Of a stretch of DNA of 64,000 nucleotides, positions 12,260-23,119 are shown in pieces. Under the pieces are notes generated by a model that saw only the letters and a list, made by a program, of their open reading frames with translations, had not been told where the DNA came from and did no database searches. The stretch is from Plectrocnemia conspersa (Eukaryota > Arthropoda > Insecta > Trichoptera > Polycentropodidae). Numbering within the stretch: the first letter of the stretch is position 1; every line of letters begins with the position of its first letter. The stretch covers positions 1,054,001 to 1,118,000 of the forward strand of contig VTFK01000063.1 of the NCBI GenBank assembly GCA_009617715.1. The letters run 5' to 3'. The translations under genes and the position numbers were made by a program.

Positions 12260-13600
12260 TTGCATTCTGCAGATTCCCATGCGTAATTTCTCCTTATCGA
12301 AGCTGGTTCTTAGATGACCAAAACCCGTTAGAGTAAAAAAAAAATTGCGAAAAAAAGTCATTCAAATACTTTCGATCTTCCGAGAAAGTATAAATATTTT
12401 CAAACATCTGGCACGAGTACCTTCGGAAAGGTTTCTTATCTGAGTGGCTTCTTTTATTACTTAACATACTTAAGTAGACCCATATTAAAACCTTTCAAGA
12501 AATATGCATATTAGGCTTGAACCCGCCTTTATTTATACAACGTTATAAAAAGAGCAGTGGTTGTAAACCTTCTAAAAATATTCGTACAAATTTAAAAATT
12601 CTCTATAAAAATTTTTTTTTTGAGAAATAAGAATACTTAATTTGAAATTTTTCTAGAAGAAACACTAGATAGATATAAATACGGGAACGCGGAAAAACAG
12701 AAATAATTTTCTTTTAGATACATTGTCTCATGGCTTACTTTTAGACTTTTAATCTGAAAATTCATTTAAGACTTTCTCATAGATTTATTCTACAGGCGTC
12801 CGCAATCCAGAATGAACTTTCTTCAAAGACGCCTGGAGCTTACAAACGTACCCACTGGAAACATTCCTTAAACGTATCATAAATAAATAAATATTAACAG
12901 TAACTTTGTTTTAACAATAATAATTTTTTTGATACGAAGATCAGGAAAGTAATTTTTTTTCTTAAAAATAAAAACTACAATAATTGTTGCGTTTTATTTT
13001 AAAGTAATATTGCTACAGTCAGGCTCTAAAAACTCTTAAAGCAAAACACATATAAGTGAGTGTTTTGAAGGAGCGATTAATATATATTTATAAATCAGGA
13101 TGACTTAAAAAAAATATTGTTATTTGCTCTCCCGTATTTATACATGAATCGTAGAGAAACTTATTGTATCGCTACGGATCGCTGGATTATTAAAAAAACG
13201 ATATTTAAGTTCACCGAACGTCAAATTTTATAGCGTAATTGTAGAAAGCTCTCATACATTTTTGCAATCTGCCAATTTTCACGCGGTTTCTTCTGAGTAT
13301 TAATGTAGTTTTTCAAATACAAAAGCAAATATGTGACCAATTAAATCAATTAAATGGATTACAAACAAATTTTTGTATTCCATTCAAATATTTACGACCT
13401 TCTTAATTAAAATCTAGCAAGAAAGCATGCATATTTTCAAACATACGGCACAGACACACCCTCTCTCATGCAGCTGTTGTAAAGCAGTTCAAAATATTTC
13501 TACAACTTTTTAAAAAAAATATTTTTGAAAAATAAGAATATTTTTCTAGCATTGAACCTTTTCTATTTTGCATTTTGAAAAATTCGTAGTAAAGCAAATT
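12260..13600 (+). repeat. Diverged direct repeat pair, about 1 kb apart
   Basis: Segments of 12260-12660 recur in order at 13250-13600. Examples: TTTGCATTCTGC versus TTTGCAATCTGC, CATTCAAATACTTTCGA versus CATTCAAATATTTACGA, TATTTTCAAACATCTGGCAC versus TATTTTCAAACATACGGCAC, and GAAATAAGAATA versus AAAATAAGAATA. Likely an old duplicated mobile element without a visible coding part. Confidence 0.55.
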
Positions 13601-14879
13601 TGAAAAATTTTGTTCAAATAATTGTATATAATATATATTTCTTTTAATTTCTAAATTTCTAAATTTATTTAAATCATAATATCATATCATAAAATTTTCA
13701 GTGTCAGCTATTATTTAATTTCATAAAATATATATAAATAATTTATTGAATAAATAATGTGTATATACAATATATACATATATACATTGTTTATAACAAA
13801 CACACATAAATATGTAATTAATATTAATTATATATTAAATTGAATAATGCTTTTTCTCCCTCTAACAATTTTTCATAAACAATTCGAAGTTCAATGAAAT
13901 AATAAACACGAGATGTATTTTTAAAATAACAGCAATGATAAATTACTATTTTAAAAAAATTGACTGGAATTAAAAAAATATATATATTTAAAGTTTTATA
14001 CAATGTATGTAGTAAAATATAAATGTATTATATGCTTGTTTACTATATTTATCATTATCTATTCTTTATTTCAACGATATGTGTACATGCATATTTTCAT
14101 TAAATAAAATATTAGCAATTATACATCGGTTTTAATTTTCATTAATGAAACATGTTTTTATTTTTATTATTGAATAATATTTAAGCAAAATACGAAAAAA
14201 AAATATTTTGAATAATACACATATATAATATTGTGTCGGAATTGAATCAGGCACTTGATTAATTTAGGAAAAAATACCCAAGAACCGGGTAATTCATTCA
14301 TAAATACATATTATTACTGTTGTTAAGATTATATGTTATTTTCGCACCCAATTTTTTTTCAGTCTTTAATCTACTGATATAACTTTATTTTTAATTGTGG
14401 GGAACATGAAGTGTAAATTAGTTTACAATAGTCTCACGGAAGAACTACACCAATTTAAACTTAAGAAATATATATTAACAAGTTCGTAATATATAATAAT
14501 ATACATTGTTAAAAGCAGTTGTTTAAAAGTACTTAATTTTTAACACGGGTTTTGAAAGTGTGGTGTTTTGTTATAAAGAGCGGATGTTAAAAAATCCAAG
14601 AATTCACTTATCGTTATATTTTGCCAAAGCAAACCAGTAGGGGGTATACATTTTTTATACATATTTGTATATTTTAAACATGTAAAGGAATATTACTTTT
14701 AAAATTTACAATCATAATCAAGATCGACAAATTATGCTTTGCGAACAAAGTAAAGCAAACTAAAATATAATATGTTGTCGACCATTCTACTACATACTGT
14801 TGTACGCCACATGGCTCTGTTAAAACCGTTATTGATTCATTTACATCGTGTTTTTTTTTCACATCATCACTTTTATCTA

Positions 14880-15920
14880 AATCGAACCATCAACTACTCG
14901 AGTATCGAATAATAAAATTTTAAAATACTCGAGTACTCGAGTACTTTCGAGTATTTACCAAATGTACCAAAATAGCTATTATTCAAATTCGTGCACATAT
15001 AAATAAATAAATAAAATACTTAGTATGTTTATTTTTTACAATTATTTTAACTTCACGAACATACTTTTTTAAAACAATAATGCAAAAGTGTCTCGAATTT
15101 AATATTACTGCTAACCTTTGGTTTTATTATTCCCGTTATGGAAAAACTCTTTCCGTTGCTGTTGATGTTGGTCTTATTGTCACTAACGCGTTGGATAAGG
15201 CTTCTAATTTATATCTGTTCGCTTTTTATAGATATAAAATTTTTTGAACTCTCTTTTTATGTTCTCTTCTTTCATTCCCTACTCTGCTTTTCTCTTATTT
15301 CCTTTGACTATTGACAAAATAGTATTTTGTAATTCTTCTTGAATAGATTTTTTTTCTTAACAATATACAATATTCTACTCCTTCTGATTGATGCGAAAGA
15401 ATTTAAATCTATATCCTTCGAAAATGTATTTGGGTGAATCCCTTTCACTCTAGAGCTAAACGGTTCACAAAGAACTGACTTTACTTTAAATGCCTTTAAA
15501 ACACACAATTGTTTTGATTTATATTTTAAGCTGAGGAATCAGTATAAACAATTGACAACACTTTGCATAGTCATAAAATAAAAAAAATTTTTTTGTTGAT
15601 ATTTCATATTGTTCATTGCCATAAATTAGATAAGTCGGGACTGTCGAACAGAAAACACAAAAGAAGATTTCTCCGTCGTACACTAACATAGCCGACGACC
15701 GGAACTATGCAACTATGGAACTATGAAAAAATTATACCTGATAATAACCGCTCTAACTCGGGACTTCGGGCATAAATGCCAAATTCAAGATGTTAACCTT
15801 TACCGGACCGAGTTAAAGTTATTTTTTGTTTCAAATTAATCAGTAATTTTCATAATACTCGATTAACTTGAAAAATACTCAAGTATCGAGTACTCGATTA
15901 CTCGAATTGGAGACTCTAAT
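14880..15920. mobile_element. Possible hAT-like remnant with CGAGTA-rich ends
   Basis: Both ends carry clusters of ACTCGAGTA-type repeats in opposite orientation (14896-14956 and 15860-15906), as in the subterminal zones of some hAT elements. The interior has no intact transposase; the longest minus-strand frame (15308-15508) is unrecognised. No clean target duplication is visible. Confidence 0.35.
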
Positions 15921-16289
15921 TATTACTATAATACGGATATGTCTTAGGGATGTTTCAAAACACGTGTAACATCTGTAAGCATATATGACATTTTAATTTC
16001 ATCGTAAAATGCACTGTATATCACTGCTTATTTAATTTTTTTATGACATGAGTCTTTATTTGATATAATCAATTAAAAAGTATTTTTTAGCTGTAATAAA
16101 ACGTTATAAAATTGCTGGTCACGTGTCTCAAAACTATACTCTGATCTGGGTTTAATATATTTTTGAAGTAATGTACACTTAAAAAATCCTATTTTTTCTG
16201 ATTTTAAAATGTTGTTATTATTATAAATGCACATTTTTGCATACCAAAGAAATATACATTCCTGATATTATTCTAAGCGTCACGTGTAT

Positions 16290-16680
16290 TTTTGGTGAAC
16301 CGTGCGCATATGCGACATCATTCGGCAAAGTGCATCCGATGCATAATCAGTTGTAAGTAGTGACCACGTAATAAATCGCACGGGCGCCGCTCGGATGTCT
16401 ATTTCGGGAGGATAAACGCAGATTCCCATACGACAATAACAATAATTTATTCTAAAACAACCGCGTCATTTGTGTCCATTATTCAGGTCGACGCGACCGT
16501 TTGGCATTTGTCCGGTTAATGCGTTCCGGATTCAGAGTTTAAAACGAATCGCGCTCATTGAAATTACCGCCGAGTCCGTTGAAATCGATTACGCCGCTGA
16601 AAAGGGATAAAATAGGGATTGTGGGATTCCAGCGGTTGCCTAGAGGGATTGTGTCTGTGTGTGCGATTAGACAAAATGAT
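16290..16680. promoter_or_regulatory. GC-richer island, candidate regulatory block
   Basis: Isolated GC-rich block with a GGGATTCC segment near 16622 that resembles a Rel/Dorsal site. No exon borders or signal peptide are visible. Assigned only as a candidate non-coding block. Confidence 0.25.
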
Positions 16681-16989
16681 TGTATAGAACATCATTAAAA
16701 CTAGCGCTATGATGAACTATGAAAAAATGCCAAGTTGAACATATGTTTAAAAAATATTTAGAAAGAAAATGTATAAATGGTTAAATATATCTATGTACCA
16801 TAAGAGTGCAAATGTATGTGAAATTTATCGGTTTTGGTGTATGGCGTCATTCATTATTTGCTGTTGTACTTTCTTTTAATATACAATAAATATATTAAAA
16901 ATGTACTTTCCTTAAATAAAGAGTGTTTAAATAATATTAATTAATATTAAATAAACACTTTTAATTTTTTTTTTATATATATATATATT

Positions 16990-17190
16990 TATGATTAACA
17001 CGACACCGGGCATGGAAAAATTGGTTTTGTGATGTTCAGTATCTGTAGACTGCCGTGTATTTGGCTGTATTTTTTAGTGGTATTGTTGCAACCTTGAGGT
17101 GCTCAGAGGAGCGTATGCTAGAGTCGACTAAAGGGCGAAGCCCTGACGGTAGTTTGTCGCATTTGACATGTGTCCGGAAATGGTATGTAT
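16990..17190. other. GC-richer unassigned patch
   Basis: Patch containing a short open stretch (ESTKGRSPDGSLSHL in one + frame) that suggests a decayed transposon, but no family can be named. Confidence 0.2.
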
Positions 17191-17718
17191 TAGTATTTTA
17201 TCAGGCAATGTAAAATTTTGTTAAGATTAAGCCAAAAAAGTAGTTCTCTTTCCAGTCAACTACTATCTGTGTGAAGTTTATGGTTTATTTACCTTACTTT
17301 CCTGGTAAGCTATAACTTTCATATATGTATAAAAACTTTTTAAATAAATTATTGTTCTTTTAATTAAGATTTTATTAAACTCGAATCGTTTCAATTTTGA
17401 TTGTCGATATTCTATATTTATTATTTATGAAAAATGCAGATCCTTGATTTCTTTTTTTACTTTTTAAATATATGGTTATCGCAGAATGTTTTAAGAAATG
17501 CTCAAACTCTTATTTTATAACATGAATAATTACAAAAAAAATTAAGTGCCCTATCAGGTATTTAACGTTTGCAATGAATTCGAAATTAAAATGTAGTGTT
17601 TTTTTAAAACTACTGCCGGAATTTTTTTAGCCAAGATGTTATTATTCTTCTTGGTTCTCTTGCTTTGTATGATTAGGTGTAAGAGTTGCTATTTTTCAAG
17701 ACGACTAAACACGTGATT

Positions 17719-17790
17719 GGGGATGACAATACCGGTAATACCGGTATTGAGTCAAAAATCGACTTTCGATACTACCGGTATTACAAAATG
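17719..17790 (+). mobile_element. hAT-like terminus with ACCGGTATT repeats
   Basis: GGGGATGACAATACCGGTAA begins a block with arms CAATACCGGTA and TACCGGTATTG separated by one base (17727-17749), then ACTACCGGTATT near 17772. Such ACCGGTATT-rich starts are known from hAT elements. The opposite end was not found. Confidence 0.4.
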
Positions 17791-18019
17791 AAATATTGTT
17801 ATATTTTTTTGCACCAGAAAAATAAAGATCGGCATTATTGCTGTCCTTTTCTAAATTGGATATAAATATAATGACGTGGAATCCAAAACAAAATCAACGT
17901 AACTTTTCATAAACTTCACATTACTATGTATATATCTAACTTCACCTGCTGGAGGAATTGATTTTCATGGTGAGGTGGATATGTCGCGATATTTGTTAAA
18001 ATATCTATTAAGCACATCT

Positions 18020-19170
18020 ATTAAACCCTAACACAATTTACATAAAACCGTAGCGATACAAATTAAAAATAATAATGCTCACCGCCGGGTGTAAATCTCC
18101 TAGAGACGAATTGTTTCGGAGCGATCTCGATGCTGTGTTTGGACTTGAGAATTCCATGCCAGGGACTCGCATTGAAATAACTCTTCTGGTCCCGACCACA
18201 GTTTTAATTACTTAAATAATTCAAACTCACCAACGCATCATCCGACTAATAATTCAATATCGCATTGATCAAATATAAAAAAATGCACTATATCTAGGCT
18301 CTACCTATGGATCAATTTCTGATATTTTTTACACTAGAGATATTATTTAATCATGCAAAAGCTAAATGGAAAGGTTTTAAAAATACTATTAAAAGACGCA
18401 TTCCGTCAACGCGCGATAAATATCAAAGACTAAAATAATATACTATAATAATAACATTTTATTCATAATCAAGCAGAAAAAAAAATTTATGAGCCAACGC
18501 GTGAATATATATTAAATAAAAATAAACATAGACTGTAAATATTAAAATTTATTAAATTAAAAATAAAATATCAAAAAACTGCAATTAATTAATTTAACTT
18601 ACAATATTCGCGTAAAAATTAAAAACAAAATAATCAATTATACGCTTAAATTAAAAATAATATTTTTTTTGGAATATAAGTAAATTAATTTAAAATAAAT
18701 ATTAAAAGAATTCCATAGTAAAGAACCATAAACAACACTGACAATACCAGCCAGGAGAAAGCGGATATGTTGGCGAGTGCTTTTTCATTTCTGGCAAACA
18801 CACAGAAAAAAGTTAAGAATTAAATTAAAAAAAAATAAAAATCAGTTTTAGATGTAAGTTAATTCCACAAGGTTACTCAATAGAAATTTCAAATAACACT
18901 AAGGAGTTCAAAAGCTAATAAAGTCCGGGACTAGATTGATTAGATAAACAACTCACACTTAAGTGCTTACACTTCTTATCGAATTATTTTAAGCCGCAAA
19001 AAGTCATCTTATTAATAAACCAGGGAATGATCCAAATATTCTATTTAATTATCGTCCGATAAGTTTACTTTCATCGATTGGTAAAATTTAAAAAAAAAAA
19101 TAATTATATTAAAAGGTTCAAAGAATCTCTGAATAACTTGTTTATTTAGATTATTATCAATAAAGTCTAT
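18020..19170 (+). pseudogene. Jockey-type LINE, broken endonuclease and RT
   Basis: A decayed non-LTR retrotransposon read across several frames. In order: endonuclease pieces SPRDELFRSDLDA (about 18100-18140); NSPTHHPTNNS (about 18225-18255), the PTHxP block of the endonuclease; KAKWKGFKNTIKRRIP (about 18358-18410), the linker before RT; NTSQEKADMLASAFSFLANT (about 18726-18790), the EKAxxLAxxF block; and KPGNDPNILFNYRPISLLSS (about 19018-19080), the RT motif YRPISLL. Frame changes and stops separate the pieces. Reverse-strand open frames here (around 18085-18205 and 18660-18805) are shadows, although they look protein-like. Confidence 0.85.
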
Positions 19171-19219
19171 AAGTAGTATTTAAAAAAATAAAAACATGCT
19201 GTAACCACGAACTGTAATA

Positions 19220-19480
19220 GAGCAGTGACCCGGTAATATTGGCACGTGTTTCAAAAACAAGCATATACACATGCATAAGCAATATATCCCTTACTGTCCC
19301 CGCGAGACACCCTAATCAGGATACGCCTCGAGGTATGTATTGTATGTAAGCTGCGATTGCAATTTTTTAAAAAAACAAACAGACAATATTGTGTTTGCTT
19401 GTTGGCGATTATTCTCGGACTTCTGACGAGTTTTTTGCATCGCACTCTTGCCTATTCGCAGTTATTCTTACTAGGGTAAA
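19220..19480. other. GC-richer patch, unassigned
   Basis: Contains a good-looking + donor (GAG/GTATGT near 19333) and a minus-strand 64-codon open frame, but no pair of splice sites and frame that agree. No call. Confidence 0.2.
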
Positions 19481-20321
19481 TATTCCTCCTGATTTTTTTC
19501 ACTAAAATATATTAAAGGCTTTTTAAACGAGTATTAAATTTTTTATTTATTTAATATAAATATATTTTCTTAGTTTAAACAAACTTTTTTTAAAGGTATT
19601 AAAATAAAATTATATTAAGAAAAAAAATATATTTTGACCTATTTTTTATATAAGCACAAAAGCTTATATAAAAATTAAGTCAAGATCATAAGTGAAGTCT
19701 ACAATTATTTAAAAATAAATTTCGTGAAAAAAATATTGTACTTTAGTATAATGCAGTAAGAATTTATGCATATTTTATATTTTTTCGAAATATTCTTGGC
19801 AAAAACTCAAAGTCACACCCCATAGTTTCAGAAGCACTAGTTTTTAAACTTGAAAGTTTAAATATTATTAATTATGTATTGTTTAAATTTCGTTTAATTA
19901 TTAAAACTATTTTTTTCTTAATAATCTAAATTTAATTTTGTTAAGAATAAAGAAAAATTTGTATTTGTATTTATGGTATATTTTTACATAAATATTATTT
20001 AATATTGTAATAAACATTTTAAACAACAAAACCAATACAAATACATAGAGAGAAGAAACTTAGCTTTCTCCTATATTTATAAAGAAAATATGGTCATCCA
20101 ACCATAATAATATAAAATAACATTATACAAAGTGTATGCGCGTGTCCTTTAAACCACTTAAATATCCCGATCCTACTTACAAGACATAACAAACTAATTG
20201 TGCCTATATGGAAATTCCACATTAAATCTCGGATTACTTAACCCTTACACTCCACTCTCATCCTCAAAAACTGCTTATGGAATTATAAAAGTGTAACACG
20301 CCCAACAACCCCAATACTCAC

Positions 20322-20501
20322 ACATACACGAGGATGTCGGGCTTGAACTTTGGAATTAGCAGCGCCCCCATTTTGCGATAACGAGATCCCGTATTTAGCG
20401 AAGCCTCCATCCGACGCCTTCTGCATTACTTCATGCATAAATCCGTCTCCGGGGACAAACATGAGTAAACAGGTTAATAGGATTATGTAAAGCGCAACCC
20501 T
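20322..20501 (-). CDS. Weak candidate exon with signal-peptide-like segment
   Basis: On the minus strand, 60 codons lie between a possible acceptor (TTTCAAG before 20501) and a strong donor GTGAGT (20316-20321). The frame starts with a hydrophobic run, RVALYIILLTCLLMFVPGDG, that looks like the core of a signal peptide, followed by GFMHEVMQKASDGGFAKYG. No ATG lies upstream in frame before a stop, so the start would have to be in another exon. The other frames here are also open because the island is GC-rich, so this could be chance. The protein is not recognised. Confidence 0.25.
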
Positions 20502-20949
20502 CTTGAAATTTGTTAACAGTGTTACAATTTATCACGGATACAATCAAATATTACAGTACACACATATCGGACTGGCACCGCGGCGTTGGCACATCAATTA
20601 TGCATACACAACTATTGAGGACACAGGAACAAGCAGCACACGCTGTAAGTGTTTGATTTGGTTGTTTTGAAAGCTCGTCGGTTATCTTTGAAGAGAAAGA
20701 GAGAGAGAGATCCATGTGAATGTGTCTAGAATAGTGACTTATTTTACTAAATGCCTTGGGGTGATTACAATGGTTATTCAATCGTGGTACAAACTAGTAT
20801 TATTATACAATCAAGGATTTGCAAACTTGTTAAGTGTGAACTTTTTTAAGTCAGAGATATGTGTATATTGTATATTAATATTATATGTGCAACAATTTTG
20901 AATTCTATACAATTTTTGTAATTATTTGGAGAAATGACGTCTGCGTCTG

Positions 20950-21060
20950 GAAAGATCCAACGTGACGTGAAGTGGGAAGCGGTTGCTTCTTCGGTCTTGG
21001 CCGATGCTCAAGGTTGTTTGTATGAGCTCTTGTGTATCCCAAGTTCTTGAAAGAACTGTA
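20950..21060 (+). repeat. Conserved block, copy 2 (GACGTGAAGTGGGAAGC)
   Basis: Diverged copy of 8685-8795, with an exact shared core at 20963-20980. See that entry. Confidence 0.5.
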
Positions 21061-21289
21061 TATCGAATAAAAGTAAATCACGTTGACTGTATGTACATAT
21101 GAGTATTCTTTGATATTAATTTAAATATTATTTTACATTTATTCTAAATCAGTTGTGTTTATATTACTAATAGAACACATTAATATCAAAAAACCCGAAT
21201 CATTTTACATTTTTCATTGAAAAAATATTGTTTTTTATAATTACAGACCCCATAAGTGGATCATTCCATTCGCTGAACCACATTAGTTA

Positions 21290-21480
21290 GATTTAAAGCG
21301 TATTAATTTCGATGGCGTTAATTAACTATGCGCCCCGTACAAACGAGTCCCCCAATAATATAATCGTCGGGGTTACACGCCTCGCCTATTAAGGCCTTAT
21401 TAGGGGCTACAAATCAAAGTATTCGATTTAGGTCATTGTGACCGTTGGCTGCGGTTTTGAATGGTCTTTAAAGCAGTTAT
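21290..21480. promoter_or_regulatory. GC-richer island with palindromic nuclear-receptor-like site
   Basis: Holds GGTCATTGTGACC (21431-21443), an inverted repeat of GGTCA with a 3-bp spacer, as bound by ERR/estrogen-receptor-type nuclear receptors. Also present are the near-palindrome CCTATTAAGGCCTTATTAGG and several TTAATTA/TTATTA homeodomain-like cores. No coding evidence. Candidate enhancer. Confidence 0.4.
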
Positions 21481-22444
21481 TATTTGAAAGCATCAAAAAT
21501 AACACTCTGAAAATAATTTAATCACTTTGAAAGCATTACTTAAGCGAAAAGGAATTAAAGCTAAAAGATTATTATATTTATATTAAAAACTACTTATCTA
21601 GAATTTTTACAAATAATTTTTCTCTATCGTCTCTGACCCATTTTCCGTTATTATGTCTAATTAGGGGAATGAATTTTTAGGTCTTTTTTATTGTCTTTGT
21701 TACATTTTAAAGTAGGGGTCTAATCATTTACAGTTTTAAACTATTCTAAAATTGAATAAAAAATGGTTAGGGATAAATATTAGTATTTTTTTTCTTAGTT
21801 TATACTGATATTAATATATTACATTATTTATTTATTTATTAAACAAAACCACTAAATTACCTGTAAAATATTATTTAACTAAAAAATAGTTATTTGTCAA
21901 TGATAAATATTTTAGTTAATCTTAAATAACTTTCATACTTGTAAACCTTTTTTAATTTGATAAAATATGCATAATAAAATTCTGTATGAATTCCTGATCA
22001 GTGGGGGCGTCAAAAAATGCATAATTTATTATTTTACATACTTTTTGATCAGCGACATATTTCCGAGGATGTCAAAAGTAAATTTATAGCGGATAAAGAA
22101 ATGACTTTCGACAATTATAAAGAATGCCGCTTTTATTGCTTTCTATGTTGTGACTGTTTGTTGGTCAACTACAATATTATCAAATAAATAATAAATATAG
22201 ATAAAAACACAATTTTTGCGAAGCAAAATCTTGGTGCATAAATTACCATTTATTTTATTGCCGCAGTAGTTACTCTAGTATATTGATTTAATAAACAACT
22301 ACCTGTGTAACTTAAGTACACAAATTGTATTAATCTTTTTTTTAAATTTTATTTAAAATGGTATACACAAATATTTTACTAATATTTGTAACAATTATTA
22401 GAATATTCATATAGTTAAAAATTAGGCGAATAATTCGAATAATC

Positions 22445-23116
22445 TGTGGCGACCACACAAATAGGTTCAGATTTAAAGTGTAATTGTCTCATTGTTGATG
22501 ACCGTGACCAAAAACGTTCATTCATTAACAATGAGACAGATATCATGGCACAAGAGGGATTTCTTTTGACGACACAACACGAGTCGTTAATAGAATCCAT
22601 TTTGTAACAAAACCACCATATCGAAAACCCTTTCCGAAGAATTCGAAAGCCTGGACAAGCAAAAAACTTGCTTTCGAAAATGCAACATCTGATTTTTCGA
22701 GTTTCAAGAAGCGACTGCCGCGATTGGTTATGAGATCGATGCACAATCGCGATTGGCCAGCTAGCATGCATCCCCCAAAGGATATAAGCTCGGATTCCGA
22801 TGAGAAGAGGGCAGACGGTCTGTGATACGAGACGGCTGAGGCACCAGACAAGAGACGGCCGGAGACAGCAGAGAGCCAGCGACGCAGTCGATCTACCAGC
22901 AGGCATCTGGAAGAAACCAGCTACGCGCCCTCACCGACAGATCTGAAGATCACATTTGACACTCGCCGCACGCAGCCGCAAGAACCCTGAGAATCATCTA
23001 CCGGCATCACCACCTGCGCCACTTTCACCTTTATCGCGAGAAATATCACGTTAAATATCACTTAATAAAAAAGTCCATTTTGATTCGCACAAGAGTTTCA
23101 TTTATTTAGATAACCA
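22445..23116 (+). mobile_element. Solo LTR of an LTR retrotransposon
   Basis: Starts with TGTGGCGACCACAC, a typical LTR start, has a TATA-like GATATAAGC at 22781-22789 and a polyadenylation signal AATAAA at 23064-23069, and ends about 50 bp later near 23116 (end approximate). No gag or pol sequence is adjacent, so it is a solo LTR. The same start is found at 52681. The minus-strand 163-codon open frame across it is a compositional shadow. Confidence 0.65.
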
Positions 23117-23119
23117 ATT

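Noticed and set aside
18085..18205. Minus-strand exon-like frame (SYFNASPWHGILKSK) with acceptor and donor
   Set aside because: The opposite strand reads as a decayed Jockey LINE through this stretch and continues in order into PTHHP, the EKA block and YRPISLL, which explains the open frame.
18660..18805. Minus-strand transmembrane-like exon (NISAFSWLVLSVLFMVLYYG)
   Set aside because: Reverse shadow of the LINE motif NTSQEKADMLASAFSF on the + strand.
22415..22906. 163-codon minus-strand open frame
   Set aside because: Lies across the solo LTR, has no domain, and another overlapping frame is open as well.
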